Under the pieces are notes generated by a model. It ran no database searches, was not told the origin of the DNA, and saw nothing but the letters and a program-made list of their open reading frames with translations. A stretch of 64,000 nucleotides of DNA from Rhytidiadelphus loreus (Eukaryota; Streptophyta; Bryopsida; Hypnales; Hylocomiaceae), in NCBI GenBank assembly GCA_947034895.1, contig OX344762.1, positions 44,000,760 through 44,064,759 of the forward strand. Reading direction: 5' to 3'. The stretch's first letter is position 1; every line of letters starts with the position of its first letter. This document shows, one piece after another, positions 1-11,900 of this stretch. Made by a program: the position numbers and the translations under genes.

Positions 1-2469
1 TAAACCCTAAATCGCAAATTGAAATTGAAATTGATTAATTCCCGTAATTCTAGATAATTCCCAAACCCTAAACCTCAACCCCTGACTATATTGGCTGCTG
101 TATGAGAGCATTTGGCGACAGAAGCTCCCAGGTCAGGCTATGGCGGAGGAGGAGAAGCTGTGACGCAGCAACGGCTAATGTGGACACTCATGTCCCCAAG
201 CAAATCACTCTCTGATGCGTGTCCCTAAGCTCGACGCGCACATGATTTGTTGTAGTTTTCAATCTGAATGCCGGCGTATCGGGTCTCCCTCTTTGCCGCT
301 GGCTGTGTCTTCTTCTCGACGACGTCCCACCGTTCATGCCAAAGCCGAGCATTGTCTGCCAGGAGAATGCAACGGTGTGCGCGGTCTGGGTGAGACGTGG
401 TCTTCGTGAGCCTGATGATGTTTCGCAAAGATATTTGAGGTTGCGGGGTTGTGTATGGCTGCGCGTTGAAGCGCGAGGAATGGAGTGCTGTGGGGCTTCG
501 CTCCCGACGTAAGGCCTGCAGTTGTACTTTCCTTGTGCTCCGCCATAGGTGTCACTTCTCGCAACCAATGACAAGTTCGTTCGCTCGATGAAGGCTCACT
601 GTTCTCATTCTTTTCTGTAATATTTTCGTAGTCGCAGAGTAGCGGTGTTGGATTAGATGTTATTTTAGGTTTCATCTTGGTTTGAGTCATGCTCAGCGTC
701 TATAACTTTTTTGATGGGAGTAGATTGTGGAACATGATGGGTTTTAGGGTTTTGTCGAAGCGTCTGGCGCAGTCGTATTGAACATACTTCACGATTATTG
801 GTATCTGTGGTCATATACTTGGAATGCAGATATAGTATGATAGTATGGAGGGGATCTGTCTGTAGAAGTGTACATTCGATGGAGCTGGCGGTATTTCGTT
901 ATTCTGCTTTCGCCCAGCCAGAACACGCTTCCACAGGGTAGTACTGTAGTGGTGTGTTTATCAAACTCCTTTTAGCAAACCAGTTAATTAGTCCTCACAC
1001 TCGTATTATGATACAAAGGAGAAACTTGGGATCCTTAACTACTGTATTTAAATCTTATGTCGCAGGAATCTGCATGTTTCAAATTACATCAACCTTCGGG
1101 AAGAAAATCTATCCTTCTGGTTTGTGAAAATGCTATTTAGAACCTGAACTATTGTTTCAGCATGCTGACAACATAAGTCTTCAAACTCATGTGCGTAACA
1201 AATTTTTGGGTCATTAGAACAGATGCCTTGGCATATAACACAGTGCTTGGCGCATCCGTCTTGGGATGAGATAAATTTGCAGAGGCTGAGGAATCCTGTT
1301 CGTGTAAGTTCACCGAGTAGGTTGCTTTCAAAACAGGAATGCTGCTGTAGTGTTCATCACATGTATGCCGTCTCTTTGTGAGCTCAAGAAACACATCGAA
1401 CAGTTTTGCAAGCATTTCTGATGTACAGTCCTGTACACCAAGGATATGTCAGTACGTATCTTTCTGCTAAACTTGACCCATGTAAATAATAAACACCGGT
1501 AAGCTTTACTACGGAGTATGAGACAGACTCTCGCCGCTAACTCTCGTCTCATCCCACCAAGTTGCCAGATTCTTTAGCTTTGTTTGAGATACATGGCCTA
1601 ATGGTATAATTTGTATGTGAAGTTACTTACTAATTTAATTTTATAGAAGTGAGCATATTACAGGTAAGCTTGAAAATTTGTGTAATCATAATATGGTGCG
1701 TCTAAAAGATCATAATGTCTACCGTATTAGAAGTGAAAAAATAAAGATTGTTTGGAGTGCTTTGATTTAATTTTGTATCAAGCGTGAAGTAAAGTTTTCA
1801 TAAGTGGTTATGACTGAGTTCAACTAATATGTACATGACATATAAAACAAAACATAGCATACATGTGATTGTTGTCATCAAGAACTTTCAATGATTTTTA
1901 GAAGTCATGCTTATGTAGAACATATAGTGACATGCAAAGAATTATACAACAAATAACCACTTAACCTATAAGAGTTCAAGCTTATAATAAGGGCATGACA
2001 ATGAAAGACATGGAAATCAGTAATAACTTTATGGATCCAATTTTTTTTTTAAAACATATTACTGAAATTGTGCTTTAGAATACTACAATGTACTTAAATT
2101 TTTATGGTTATAAACTTCTGTAATGTGCCTTTATTTTGCAATCATTTTTTGTGATGAAAATGAATTATGTGTTTTGACTTTACCTTCTTCATTGTCAAAA
2201 AGTTGACTAGATTCAATTTCTTTCTTGGGACCTCGATTTTCTTACATTGATGGTCAATTTCTTCCCATAACAACAAATGTATGCAAGGCAAGTTCTTTTG
2301 TACAATTGTATTTATTGAGAGTTTTATAAGTCTAGATCATGATTTGATTTTTGCAAAGTATAGATATAGAGAGGTTCCAAATCTAAAATCATAGTATGTT
2401 GAAGATTGAGATTCTTTTGGATTTTATACAAATTTGATTTTTAAGATTTACTAAAGGTTTAAAAATTCT
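1..2469. other. No supportable gene; left edge with teloboxes
   Basis: The first 80 bases carry several telobox-like AAACCCTAA motifs, which are common in plant promoters and 5' leaders. The first ~900 bases are less AT-rich than what follows and could be the leader or promoter of a gene lying outside the window. The short open frames on both strands between 188 and 1552 overlap each other, match no family I recognise and show no convincing exon structure. From about 1600 to 2469 the sequence is AT-rich and I see nothing in it. Confidence 0.4.
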
Positions 2470-2664
2470 AAAAAAATATAACATTTAAATGTTAATCAAA
2501 CTTTGACTCCAATACAATGTAGCAATGTGCTATGAAATATCAACATCTTAAATAGACTTGCAAGAATTTATAATTTATGATGTTATTGAAAATTCACCTT
2601 TTGTTGTGACAGGGTTTGACATGTAGTCAAAATGGATGAATGCGTACTATTAATGTTCTCTTAA

Positions 2665-4102
2665 CCCCTAAAGGACCAAGGCCTTTTTTCTGCTAGAAAA
2701 CACTCAAAACTGCCATATCTAAGGTAAACTAGCCTATGACAGATAAATCGCCTAATGCAGACATCTAGAAAACCGCTCATGACAGTCTTACATCAATCTA
2801 TGACATATTTTTATTAATAAATGAGATGAAGAGTTTATTAGGTTGGTTAGTGGCCGAAATCAATGCCCTGGGTGATGGAGATAGACCACCTACTTTTAAG
2901 ACCACCTACTTAAGACCACCTACTTTTCTAGTGTAAAATCATTACAAGAACTAAGTTTTACATTCCTTTATGTTATGGCCATGTTAGGGAAAACTGTGAC
3001 CATGTCAGGGAATTTTGAGACTGTTATAGGAGGTCAGATGGCCATTATGGATACATGCTATGGGGATCTTGGGGTAGTCTACAGGTTGTTTTAGGCCAAT
3101 TGGGTTGCACACTTCAAAAATTCATAAAAAATTCATTTTTTGTCCAAAAAATAAAATTTCAATTGCTCTCTGCAATCCACATGCTTATCTTTTATTGGTA
3201 AAAAATTTAATTTTTTTCAAAAACGAAATCATGGCAAACCAGCCATTCTGCCTGTCATAGGCTGGTTTATCTTATAGCAAGGAGTAAAAAAAATTAAAAC
3301 ATTTTTTTTTCATATCTAACTATAAGATCTTACACCTAACTAGTATGAGATTGCGTGAAAAAAAATTCAGAATTTTTAACCGCTCAGATTGCAAGATATC
3401 TGCGTTTAAAGTGGAAAAAACAAGTTTTTCAGCACATTGCAGGACTAGATTTTTTGACTTTGAACATGAGTTTTGAGCTTTAAATCTTTCTAGTGGAGGA
3501 TTGAGTTGAGAGTCTAGGTAAAAAAAATTCAAAAAAAATTTAATTATCATTCTTAAGAAAATTGTAGGTATGAGATAGAAGGAAAATCTAAAATATTCAT
3601 ATATTCATATATTAATATGCACTAATTCCAATGATGAGATTGTTCTAGCAAGTAAATCAGACCATGCAAAAAAATGAAAAATGAAAAATTTGAAAAATTG
3701 CATTCCGAAATGAATCCTATAAGTTATTTTTTTCAAGAAGATGCTCTAATTGCCCAAAAAACAAAAATGTCCATAACTTTCTCATAACACATCCAAATGA
3801 AATGAATCAAAGCTTTTCAGATAGACAAAAATATAATCTATGAGAAAAAATAATATTAAAATTAAAATTAAAATTTTTGTCCATTTTTTTGGCTGCCTGA
3901 GCTGCTCGTTGTCCCCTTGTTTGAGCTTATTTAGTCATAACTATTGTTCCCGGGCACTAATTTTGAAAAAAAAAATTCCCACGAAGCTAATCAACTTTCC
4001 TACCTCCAAAAAAAAATTCAAAAAATTAGGAGAAAATTTCAGCCTGTAGGTACCTGCCCGAAAACGCATTTGTCCCCTAAAGGGACAATGGTCCTTTAGG
4101 AG
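2665..4102. mobile_element. Family 1 TTAA element, copy A (1438 bp)
   Basis: The left end reads CCCCTAAAGGACCAAGG and the right end is its near-perfect inverse, finishing TGGTCCTTTAGGAG. TTAA flanks both ends (2661-2664 and 4103-4106). The related segment at 6652-7004 is uninterrupted at this point and carries one TTAA (6838-6841), so the TTAA is a target-site duplication. There is no transposase frame, so the element is non-autonomous. It shares internal sequence with copies at 24167 and 56750. It is longer than they are because it carries a nested insertion at 2722-3272. TTAA targeting and CCC-starting ends are the piggyBac pattern; assignment to that superfamily is inference. Confidence 0.8.
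2722..3272. mobile_element. Nested inverted-repeat element (551 bp, TA duplication)
   Basis: The left end AGGTAAACTAGCCTATGACA is mirrored at the right end by TGTCATAGGCTGGTTTATCT. TA flanks both sides (2720-2721 and 3273-3274). The related copy at 56750 reads straight through this position with a single TA (56805-56806), which serves as an empty site. No coding frame is present. TA duplication is typical of Tc1/mariner-type elements, but the ends do not match the Stowaway consensus, so the superfamily is left open. Confidence 0.7.
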
Positions 4103-4304
4103 TTAAAAAAATTCTCCAAAACCTTATATAAGACCTAGATGGTTTATCAAAGAATGTTGTTTGGTTTCATGTCCTTATCTATGACTAGACATTGTTCCAA
4201 TTAGGGTTGTTAGGTAGTTCCTATGTTTGATATACAATATATATCTACATCCAAAACTAGACACTTATACTACTTGTCATGACCCTTGTTACAATCATTG
4301 ACAG

Positions 4305-4440
4305 ATGAATGCATTGATAGATGAAAGATTTATAATGATTGTGTTATGAATTTCATATCATGACCTTTTATGGATGAATGCATTGATAGATGAAAGATTT
4401 ATGATGATTATATTATGACCTTATGCATTGATGGATGAAC
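4305..4440. repeat. Short imperfect direct repeats
   Basis: The phrase GATGAATGCATTGATAGATG recurs about every 70 bases, two to three times. No gene is associated. Confidence 0.55.
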
Positions 4441-4551
4441 TATTCCTGATAAAATGTGCACTAGTGGATAAGTAAAGATTATTTGGAGATAGATATTTTT
4501 CAATGGTGGATTTATGTAGTGGAGTTAGACAAATCCACTTGGATGACTAGT

Positions 4552-4757
4552 GACTTAACACACGTGTGTTGGAACTTGGAGTTAGATAACTCAGAGTAAA
4601 AGATGAAGATTTGGATACAAGGACTTAATACATGTGTGTTGAAACTTGGAGTTAGATAACTCAGAGTAAAAGATGAAGATTTGGATACAAGGACTTAATA
4701 CATGTATGTTGGAACTTGGAGTTAGATAACTTCAAGTAGAAGATCAAGATTTGAATA
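4552..4757. repeat. 70-bp tandem repeat, three copies
   Basis: Units begin at about 4552, 4622 and 4692. Each contains GACTTAA(C/T)ACA, TTGGAGTTAGATAACT and AGATTTGGATAC. Copies 1 and 2 are nearly identical and copy 3 has drifted. Confidence 0.8.
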
Positions 4758-5284
4758 CTAGATGAATTAGATAAGATATGATTGGAGAAGTATAAATAGA
4801 ACTTTTACTTTAGTGAATGGTTTTAGATAGAACCAATGATAGAAAGCTAAGAAGTCCTAGTCTATTTTAAGGAATAATAGTCTTATTGATAGTCTATATT
4901 ATATAAGACGGAGCTTGGGGGTGAGGAGACTCACTTTGGAGATGGGTCCCTTTCTATGGCTGGATGATTTGAGCTCCTTGTAAAGCATTCTTATTAATAA
5001 GAGTGTTGATAAGTATATCTTGTGTTTGTAATTGGAGTTCATTGTTAGAGGTCCATAACACTACTAGAAAACTATGACCAAAACAACAGAAAATCAATTG
5101 ATTTCTATTGTTTTGGGCACCAGAATGACCTTTTTCACTAATTTTTGAACTTTTTGTGAAAGTTAACAAAATGGCGTCTACTTTTGTTGATTTGAGTAGT
5201 GCAATGATTGGATCAACATAATTTTAGGAAATATGAAATCTTTTGGAATCCAATTTCATTTTTAGAATTTTATTTTAAAAACAT

Positions 5285-5486
5285 TCTATCAAACAATAAT
5301 TATAATCTTTCAATCCATAAGTGGTATGGTTGTATTTTTTTGTCCATTTGATCTCTAATATGTCTAGTTTGAATTTGTATGATTACAATTCAAAAAAATT
5401 ATTGATGAAACTTATCAAAATGTTGATTTTTGTTCAATATAGAACAAATTCCAAGAAACTCAAAAAAGGCCTTGGGCATTTGGGTT
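5285..5486 (-). mobile_element. Partial family 2 TTAA element, reverse orientation
   Basis: Read on the minus strand, this matches the left part of the element at 35566, including AATATAATCTTTCAATCCAT-like and ACAAATTCCAAGAA-like stretches and a TTAA at the outer end (5487-5490). The other end is lost or too diverged to place. Confidence 0.5.
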
Positions 5487-6220
5487 TTAAGGATTTGATG
5501 AATACTATAATTTAGAATTTGGAATAAGACCATTTGTCAAATGATACAATTACTAGTGTAATTTCAAAAATCTTGTGAAACCTTAAAATCTAAAGATTGC
5601 AATTGCCAAAAACTCACCCTTTAGTTATTCATTTTCTCTTCTAGCATTTGCCTTTTTTGACTTCTTATAATGATTGTTGGGTGGTATGAAGGATATGCTA
5701 TCAAAACTATTCTATTAAATTTATTATTTTATGCAATCTTGATGAATAAACAAAATTTCATTTTAGTTTTTAGCGGCAAATTTTTTTTTGTGTTTTTCAT
5801 TGTATTACATAATAATTGATTGAAAAATATTCGTGACAAATTTTCAAATTTTATTGTGGCTACATTTAAGAAACGTCAATTTGCTCATCGACTTTGTGGA
5901 AAATTCACATTGCTTGAGAAAATTTTTACAATAGAGAGAATTGAATATCAAGGTATTTTCGTCCCAAATTTTATTAAATAGATATTTCTAAATTGTAATT
6001 ATATTTTACTAATGGACCCTTGTATTATGACTACTTCTATATATTTGAGTATAATAGTATAATTGGTTTGCCAAACGTAATTATAATTTTGAGAAATTTG
6101 TTGTACACATTTTTATTAGACTTCATAGTAGGGTTGCAAGACTTCTTGAAGAGTTTTATACAATGATTTTTTTTTTATAAACTTAATCATTTACAATTTA
6201 GTGTCTTTTAAACTCAGTAG

Positions 6221-6555
6221 ACTTTGGCGGCCATTTTGGCATAGTAAAATAAAAAATTTCGAAAAGCTTTGATCTAAGAAAAGTTGTATAGTCAAGCTAA
6301 TTTTCATCTCCAAAAAACCGTTTGAGATTTTGAGCCTCCAATCAGAAGTCATAGGCAAAGTTCAGAGAGGGATTGAAAAGGACAATTTTTTGACATTTTC
6401 AAATATTGTCTTTAAATTTTGTCCATAACTTTTAGTTGGAGTCTCAAAATGTCAAACGGATTTTGGAAATGAAATTTAGCTTGGTTTTTCAACTTTTCAT
6501 AGTTCAATTTTTTTGAAAAAAAGTTGTTCTACTATGCCAAAATGGCCTCCAAAGT
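6221..6555. repeat. Imperfect foldback (about 335 bp)
   Basis: The outer arm GACTTTGGCGGCCATTTTGG pairs with CCAAAATGGCCTCCAAAG at the other side. Inner segments also pair partly (for example CCGTTTGAGATTTTGAG with CTCAAAATGTCAAACGG). This is probably an old foldback MITE. No target duplication was found. Confidence 0.6.
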
Positions 6556-6651
6556 TTTTTGATTTTATAAAGCAAACGAAAATGATTAGAAAAAATAGTT
6601 AAGTAAAATTCTAATCACATCTTTTACATGCAAAACTATGCATGATGCAAT

Positions 6652-7004
6652 GGTAAAAATTATAATATTTAAGTATTGATTGAAGTTTGACTCCAATACA
6701 ATGTAGCAATGTGCTATGAGAACTCAACATCATAAATAGACTTGCAACAATTTATGATATTATTGCAAATTCACCTTTTGTTGTGATAGGGTTTGACATG
6801 TGTTCAAAATGGATGAATGTGTACTATTAATGTCCCATTAAAAATATTCTCCAAGGCCTCGTGCAAGGACACTAATGATTTATCAAGAATGTTGTTTGGT
6901 CTCATGTCTTCATTTTATGACCAGACATTGTTCCAATTAGGATTGTTAGGTAGTTCCTAGGTTTGATGTACAATATGTATCTATATCCAAAATGAGACAC
7001 TCAT
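6652..7004. repeat. Dispersed repeat, copy 2 (uninterrupted)
   Basis: This is a paralogue of the split repeat at 2470-2660 and 4107-4268. It provides the empty site for the copy A insertion: a single TTAA at 6838-6841 lies where copy 1 has a 1.4-kb element. Confidence 0.75.
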
Positions 7005-7049
7005 GGTTGCTATTTTGTGAGCCTAAGATCTTGAGTCCATGAGCATAGG

Positions 7050-7330
7050 AGCCTAGGCTCCTATATTATAAGCACCTTCCATGGTTATAAGATGTTTATA
7101 TTATAGGTGCCTAATTATATTATAGGTGTCTATATTATAAATAGGATAATTATGTTATAGGTGTCTATTTTTAAGTGTCTATGTTGTAGGTAACTACGTT
7201 ATAAGCACCTTTCATGGTTATAGGATGTTTATATAAAAGTTATCTATATTATAGACACCTTCTATAGTTATAGGATGTTTATATTATAAGTATGTATATT
7301 TTAGACATCTCCAATAGTTGTAGAGTACCT
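7050..7330. repeat. Degenerate short direct repeats
   Basis: Phrases such as TATATTATAGGTGCCTA and GGTTATAGGATGTTTATAT recur irregularly. The segment is non-coding in appearance. Confidence 0.5.
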
Positions 7331-8253
7331 ATGTGCCTAGGCTCAAGGCTTGTAGGCTCATGTAGTCATGTTTTGAGGCTCACATACTAGCACCGTTGAT
7401 GAGACACTTATATAATTCAAAATGGTTACAAGTTTTTGAGAACAACTAAAATAAAATAGCTCATTGGGGTCAGATGATCTTATAGTAAACACCTAGGGAA
7501 TGACTGCATTACAGGGTTTTCCAATATGTGAGATTTGGACCACAATCAATGTCTTACATGACAATAATGAAGTGATTATGGCATATGCCAAAACTCCTAA
7601 TTCTAACAACAATGGGTTATTTTACCTTAGTAAGAGATGGCGCCATTCTACTAAAGCTCCAACAAGAAAGATCAGGGAACTAGCATATATTTTAATTCCA
7701 TCTACCTTATCCAACTACCATATGCTTATTCTCCAATCTAAACTAAAGAGCCCTAAGGATACATGTACTACTATGGTGTACTAAACTAGAAACTAAAGCA
7801 CTTTCAATTATATTAAAAGACTCAATAAAGCCATACAAAAATACAAAAACTATTATCTTCACGAATATGCTTTACTCTAATGAATGCAAGGTAAATTTGA
7901 TGACTACCCTCTAGAACACACAATACCCCATAGCATTATCCATGTCATTGCCCTAACCTAGACAATTGCAATTGTGTATCCAAACTTTGTTTAGATTACT
8001 ATATGTACAAACTCTACCACACAAGAGTGAACCTTTGAATAACCCATCCAAAAACCTTACTATACAATTTATAGAATTCACATATTGCAACAATAGATGC
8101 TTCCTTGAATCAATTAACCTAAAAATACACAAATACTATAATCTGATACAAAATACAATAAACTATGGTTGAAAGGTCATACCACTTATAATTTTTATAG
8201 CTACTGTTAGGGGCACTACACATGTTCCATGACTTCCATCCATTTAAGCATTC

Positions 8254-8470
8254 ATTATAAGAAACTCGCGTTTTAGTTGGCGTTTTGTAATTTTTTCAGA
8301 CGGATTTTAGGTGACGTCGGGAAAAACAACTTGTGTTTTTTCACGTCCAATATAACATCTGGATGTCAACTTGGATGTGAAAAAACACAAGTTGTTTTTC
8401 CCGACGTCACCTAAAATCCGTTTGAAAAAATTACAAAACGCTAACTAAAACACGAGTTTTTTATAGTAAT
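8254..8470. repeat. Near-perfect long hairpin, MITE-like
   Basis: Two arms of roughly 88 bases are almost exact inverses. For example, GGTGACGTCGGGAAAAACAA on the left pairs with TTGTTTTTCCCGACGTCACC on the right. A loop of about 20 bases separates them. The outer ends read ATTATAAGAAACTCG and CGAGTTTTTTATAGTAAT. It lies about 450 bases past the TPC stop codon. High arm identity implies recent origin; if transcribed it would fold into a long double strand. Confidence 0.85.
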
Positions 8471-8913
8471 TGTATGGAAAATGAAAAATTTAAACTGAAT
8501 AAATCATTTACTAAACACAAATTAAATTATACTAATAACATTGAAATCAAATATTCAACAAGCATACTCATTCACAAGAAAAAACTTGAAAATAATCAAC
8601 CTCTACTAAGGTGTTTTCTTAAAACAATATTGAAATGAATATTCCAATCAATATTCAAAGAGATTAATACTTTAGATATTGCTATGCCCTACTTCATAGT
8701 ATCAATATAATTTTGATAATTACAATTTCAATGGTAAACATATCGTCTTGAATCTATATTCAACAATGATGGGGTTCAATATTGAATTTAGATTGCACTC
8801 CATATGAGTATACTGGTAGAATATTGTTTCAATGCAAAACTCAAAACTTGTGATTTTTCTTGAGAATTAAAGAAAAAAGGTTACAACTCAAATAATTAAA
8901 TAACAAAATGCTG
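8471..8913. other. 3' flank of the TPC gene
   Basis: AT-rich non-coding sequence between the hairpin and the TPC stop codon. It probably includes the 3' untranslated region. I see no clear polyadenylation signal. Confidence 0.4.
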
Positions 8914-11900
8914 TTATTTCTTCACCAAGTCTTCAAATAGGTCATAGCAAGAATATATGCGGGGCATACCCAAGGGTCTTTTGCCATGAGGTCTGCCATC
9001 TCTAGGACTATCATATGTAGGAGACTCATACTTGGACCTTGACTTGGAAGGCCAAGTCTCTTCCCTCTTGGTTTCAGCTCTCTCCATTCGAAAAACAAAA
9101 GCTTCAACAAAGAATGCAACCACAACATTAAGCGTGAATGCAACTGCAACAGCCCAAAAGATGACAAAGAAAACACGAGACCATGGAGTTCCTGTGGCGA
9201 TTGCGTACACGTCCATGATGACATACCTATAGGAAGACACCTTGCCATGTTAGAAACCAAGTGAGTACAAATAGAGTTTTACTTAAAGATTAAAGGTAAG
9301 AATGATTAAACTCTCAAAATAAAAGTTATGTTTTCTTTTGGTGTTGAGAGTGATGTTCAATGTTACTAGGGGATCTTCTATACTAGATTCAACTCACTAA
9401 CTTAAGATCAAGTGTAAATAGAAATACATTTGAAGAATATTCATAAGCATTGCAACAATGTATTCTAAAAGTTTGAGAAGATTCAAAAGATATGTGGTAT
9501 TACGTTTAATATGGAAATACTCCTTGTACACATGTACTTCCAATCTTAACATAAAAGTGCATTGTCTGGGTGACTTACCAGTTGTTTACAATGCACAAGT
9601 TAAAGGAGGTCACCATGGCAGATGCATAGTCATTGTAGTTGAATGAAAACAATCGGCCACTAGCATATTCTGTGTCATCTAGGAGTCGGTTGCCCAAGTA
9701 GACTTTGCCTCCAAATAAATGCACTCCTAGGAGAGAGAAGAGTGTGCACACAGTGAATTGAAGGGCCAAGATTGGAGCTGTTGCTGGAATCAAGTGGATG
9801 ACTGTACGTGCCATGAGATGCCAACGTGAGACGAATGCTATAAAACAACAAATCCGAAGGCCTCGTACAAGGAATAGGATGGACACCCTGCAAATGCATA
9901 GACATTGGTTAGGTGAAGCCAACTCATGAACAAAGCAAGGAACCCTTTTTTGACAACAACTTCAACAATGGAACTCAAATTTTTTTAGGAGTATATGAGG
10001 CACACCCTCATTTGCTTTGTACTTAACAAATATAGCTTGTAGCACACTAGTTCACATAGTTGCTATCTTTATCATCGTCTATTCTATCAATTTGAATGGA
10101 ATCTTTATTTTTGGTGAATCTTGTCCCAATTTTTAATTTTAAGAAGATTTCAATGCACTAATATATGTATTATTTAAATATTGTAAAAATAAGTTTCCAA
10201 TTGTTGAAATTTGAAGTAATAGAATCTCAAACATGAGCATAAACTACCCTTGATCTATAAGTATTGCATTTCTAATCTATTTCATGGTAGAACTTAAGAG
10301 TATCTCATTTCTTTCAAGTCACATATTTAGATGCCAATTGCATTGGAAATGAATGGCTTCTTCATCCTATACAAAAGAACTCATGCAAAGAAGTTCCCTA
10401 CCTTACTTTTGTCATCAAGAGAAGTAGAACAAGGGAGATTGAAAAGTAGAGAAAGGGAGCCTTACATTAAAATCTAAAGTAATTCATTAGAAGAGTTTTG
10501 AGCCCTCTAAGAGATTGTTTTGGGTTGTTTCCCATATTGTGAACCGCAATAGGGCAACCAAAGTATTAAATAACGAAAAAACAATAATTAAAAATATATA
10601 TATTATGATTTTTAAAAATTAAACAATAATAATTAATATTATTTGACATGGCAATCTCTCTACCATGTCAAATTGCAACTATGACCATGTTCTTAGACTA
10701 TGGAAATTGTTGGAAATTCACAATCTTTTAGAAGGCTAAAAATTCTTCTAATGACACCTTATAAGGTTTATTGACTTAATTGTAACACGTATAAGAGCCT
10801 TTTTTGTACTTTAAAATATTATGTAATCATATTTTATGTCACAATACGTACTCCTTCCTTACTTGAGATTTGCAAAGTTGAGAACTTACCAATGCTGCTC
10901 AGCCAAGTGAAAGAAGACTGCGGTTTGAATGATCGTAGTTAAGCATGTCAAGAGAAAGTCAAATTGATTTAAAGATATGTCCCAATATTTTGTCCATCCC
11001 TGTATACTTAGTTTGATCAACATGTCCACCACAAATGTCCACCCTGGAATCCACAAGAGAAATTAGTTTTGCATGTTCTAATAGTGCCTTGTTCATTCCA
11101 AGATAGTAATCACCCAACACTCACCCTTAGCAAACACAAGACAAAATTCTCTCCCCATTGATTATTAGTTTTTATAAGAGTTGTTCTATTTTGTTGATGG
11201 ATCAAAATGCAAAAGGCACTATTTGAATGCCATTTAAGTACATTTAAAATACAATTTAGTTTGTTTACAAGATAAAAGCTTCATAAGACTCTAAAAAAAA
11301 AGAAATACATGAAACAAAACTAAAATAGTCGAATTTCAATATTAACCAATCAACAAATTCAATAATTAATAATCATTAGGGAGGGATTTTTGTAATGCAA
11401 AAATTGATCCACAACAAGTGGGTGCTATATTTGACTGATAAAATATTAGAAGGATAGTATCTCAATACCCAATACAATCTCGGGTATTGCCAACTTGTTC
11501 TTGATGGAGGTCACCTGGAACACATACACAAAAAAGATTTGGACACACAAAGTTTCTTGAAAGATCTCAAGAGTAATTATATCGCTAAATCCCTCTTTTT
11601 AACCCCTTAGAGCCTAAATGGCAAAGGTCATTGAATCTCTATAGGAGTTGAAATGAATCATTTAGCTAAGGAAGCTTCAAGGAAGGTTAGCAACTATACT
11701 CATTGGAAGTAGAAATCATGCCCTATATTTTGGAACAATAATTATATGTTTTGGAAGGTACTATAATAAGGTCTAAGCTTCCAAGTAAGTTTCTATCTTC
11801 AGTCCGTGTTCGTGCACTAAAGGATTAAATACTAAGAAACTCATATCTAAAATACAGTTACCAAAAATAGTCAATTCATAGTATGTATCAAGTCACGAAA

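Larger units (their letters stand above)
2470..4268. repeat. Dispersed repeat, copy 1, split by a TTAA element
   Basis: Bases 2470-2660 and 4107-4268 together match the continuous segment 6652-7004. Shared stretches include TTTGACTCCAATACAATG and TTGTTAGGTAGTTCCTA. The two halves are separated by a 1.4-kb inserted element (2665-4102). The host repeat has no coding potential I can see, and its family is unknown to me. Confidence 0.75.
4758..8253. other. Gene-free repeat-rich interval
   Basis: No gene is supported here. The interval holds a partial reverse family 2 element (5285-5486), a foldback (6221-6555), the uninterrupted dispersed repeat (6652-7004) and degenerate short direct repeats at 7050-7330. 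A 94-codon open frame at 7500-7784 has no recognisable domain. A short segment at about 5056-5202 begins CACTAC and ends GTAGTG but lacks a matching target duplication. Confidence 0.5.

Noticed and set aside
188..690. Overlapping open frames on both strands at the left edge
   Set aside because: Mutually overlapping and unlike any family; explained by less AT-rich leader or promoter DNA.
5056..5202. Possible 140-bp CACTA element (CACTAC...GTAGTG)
   Set aside because: Inverted ends are only six to eight bases and flanking 3-bp sequences differ.
7500..7784. 94-codon open frame
   Set aside because: No domain, no conserved-looking composition and no splice context.
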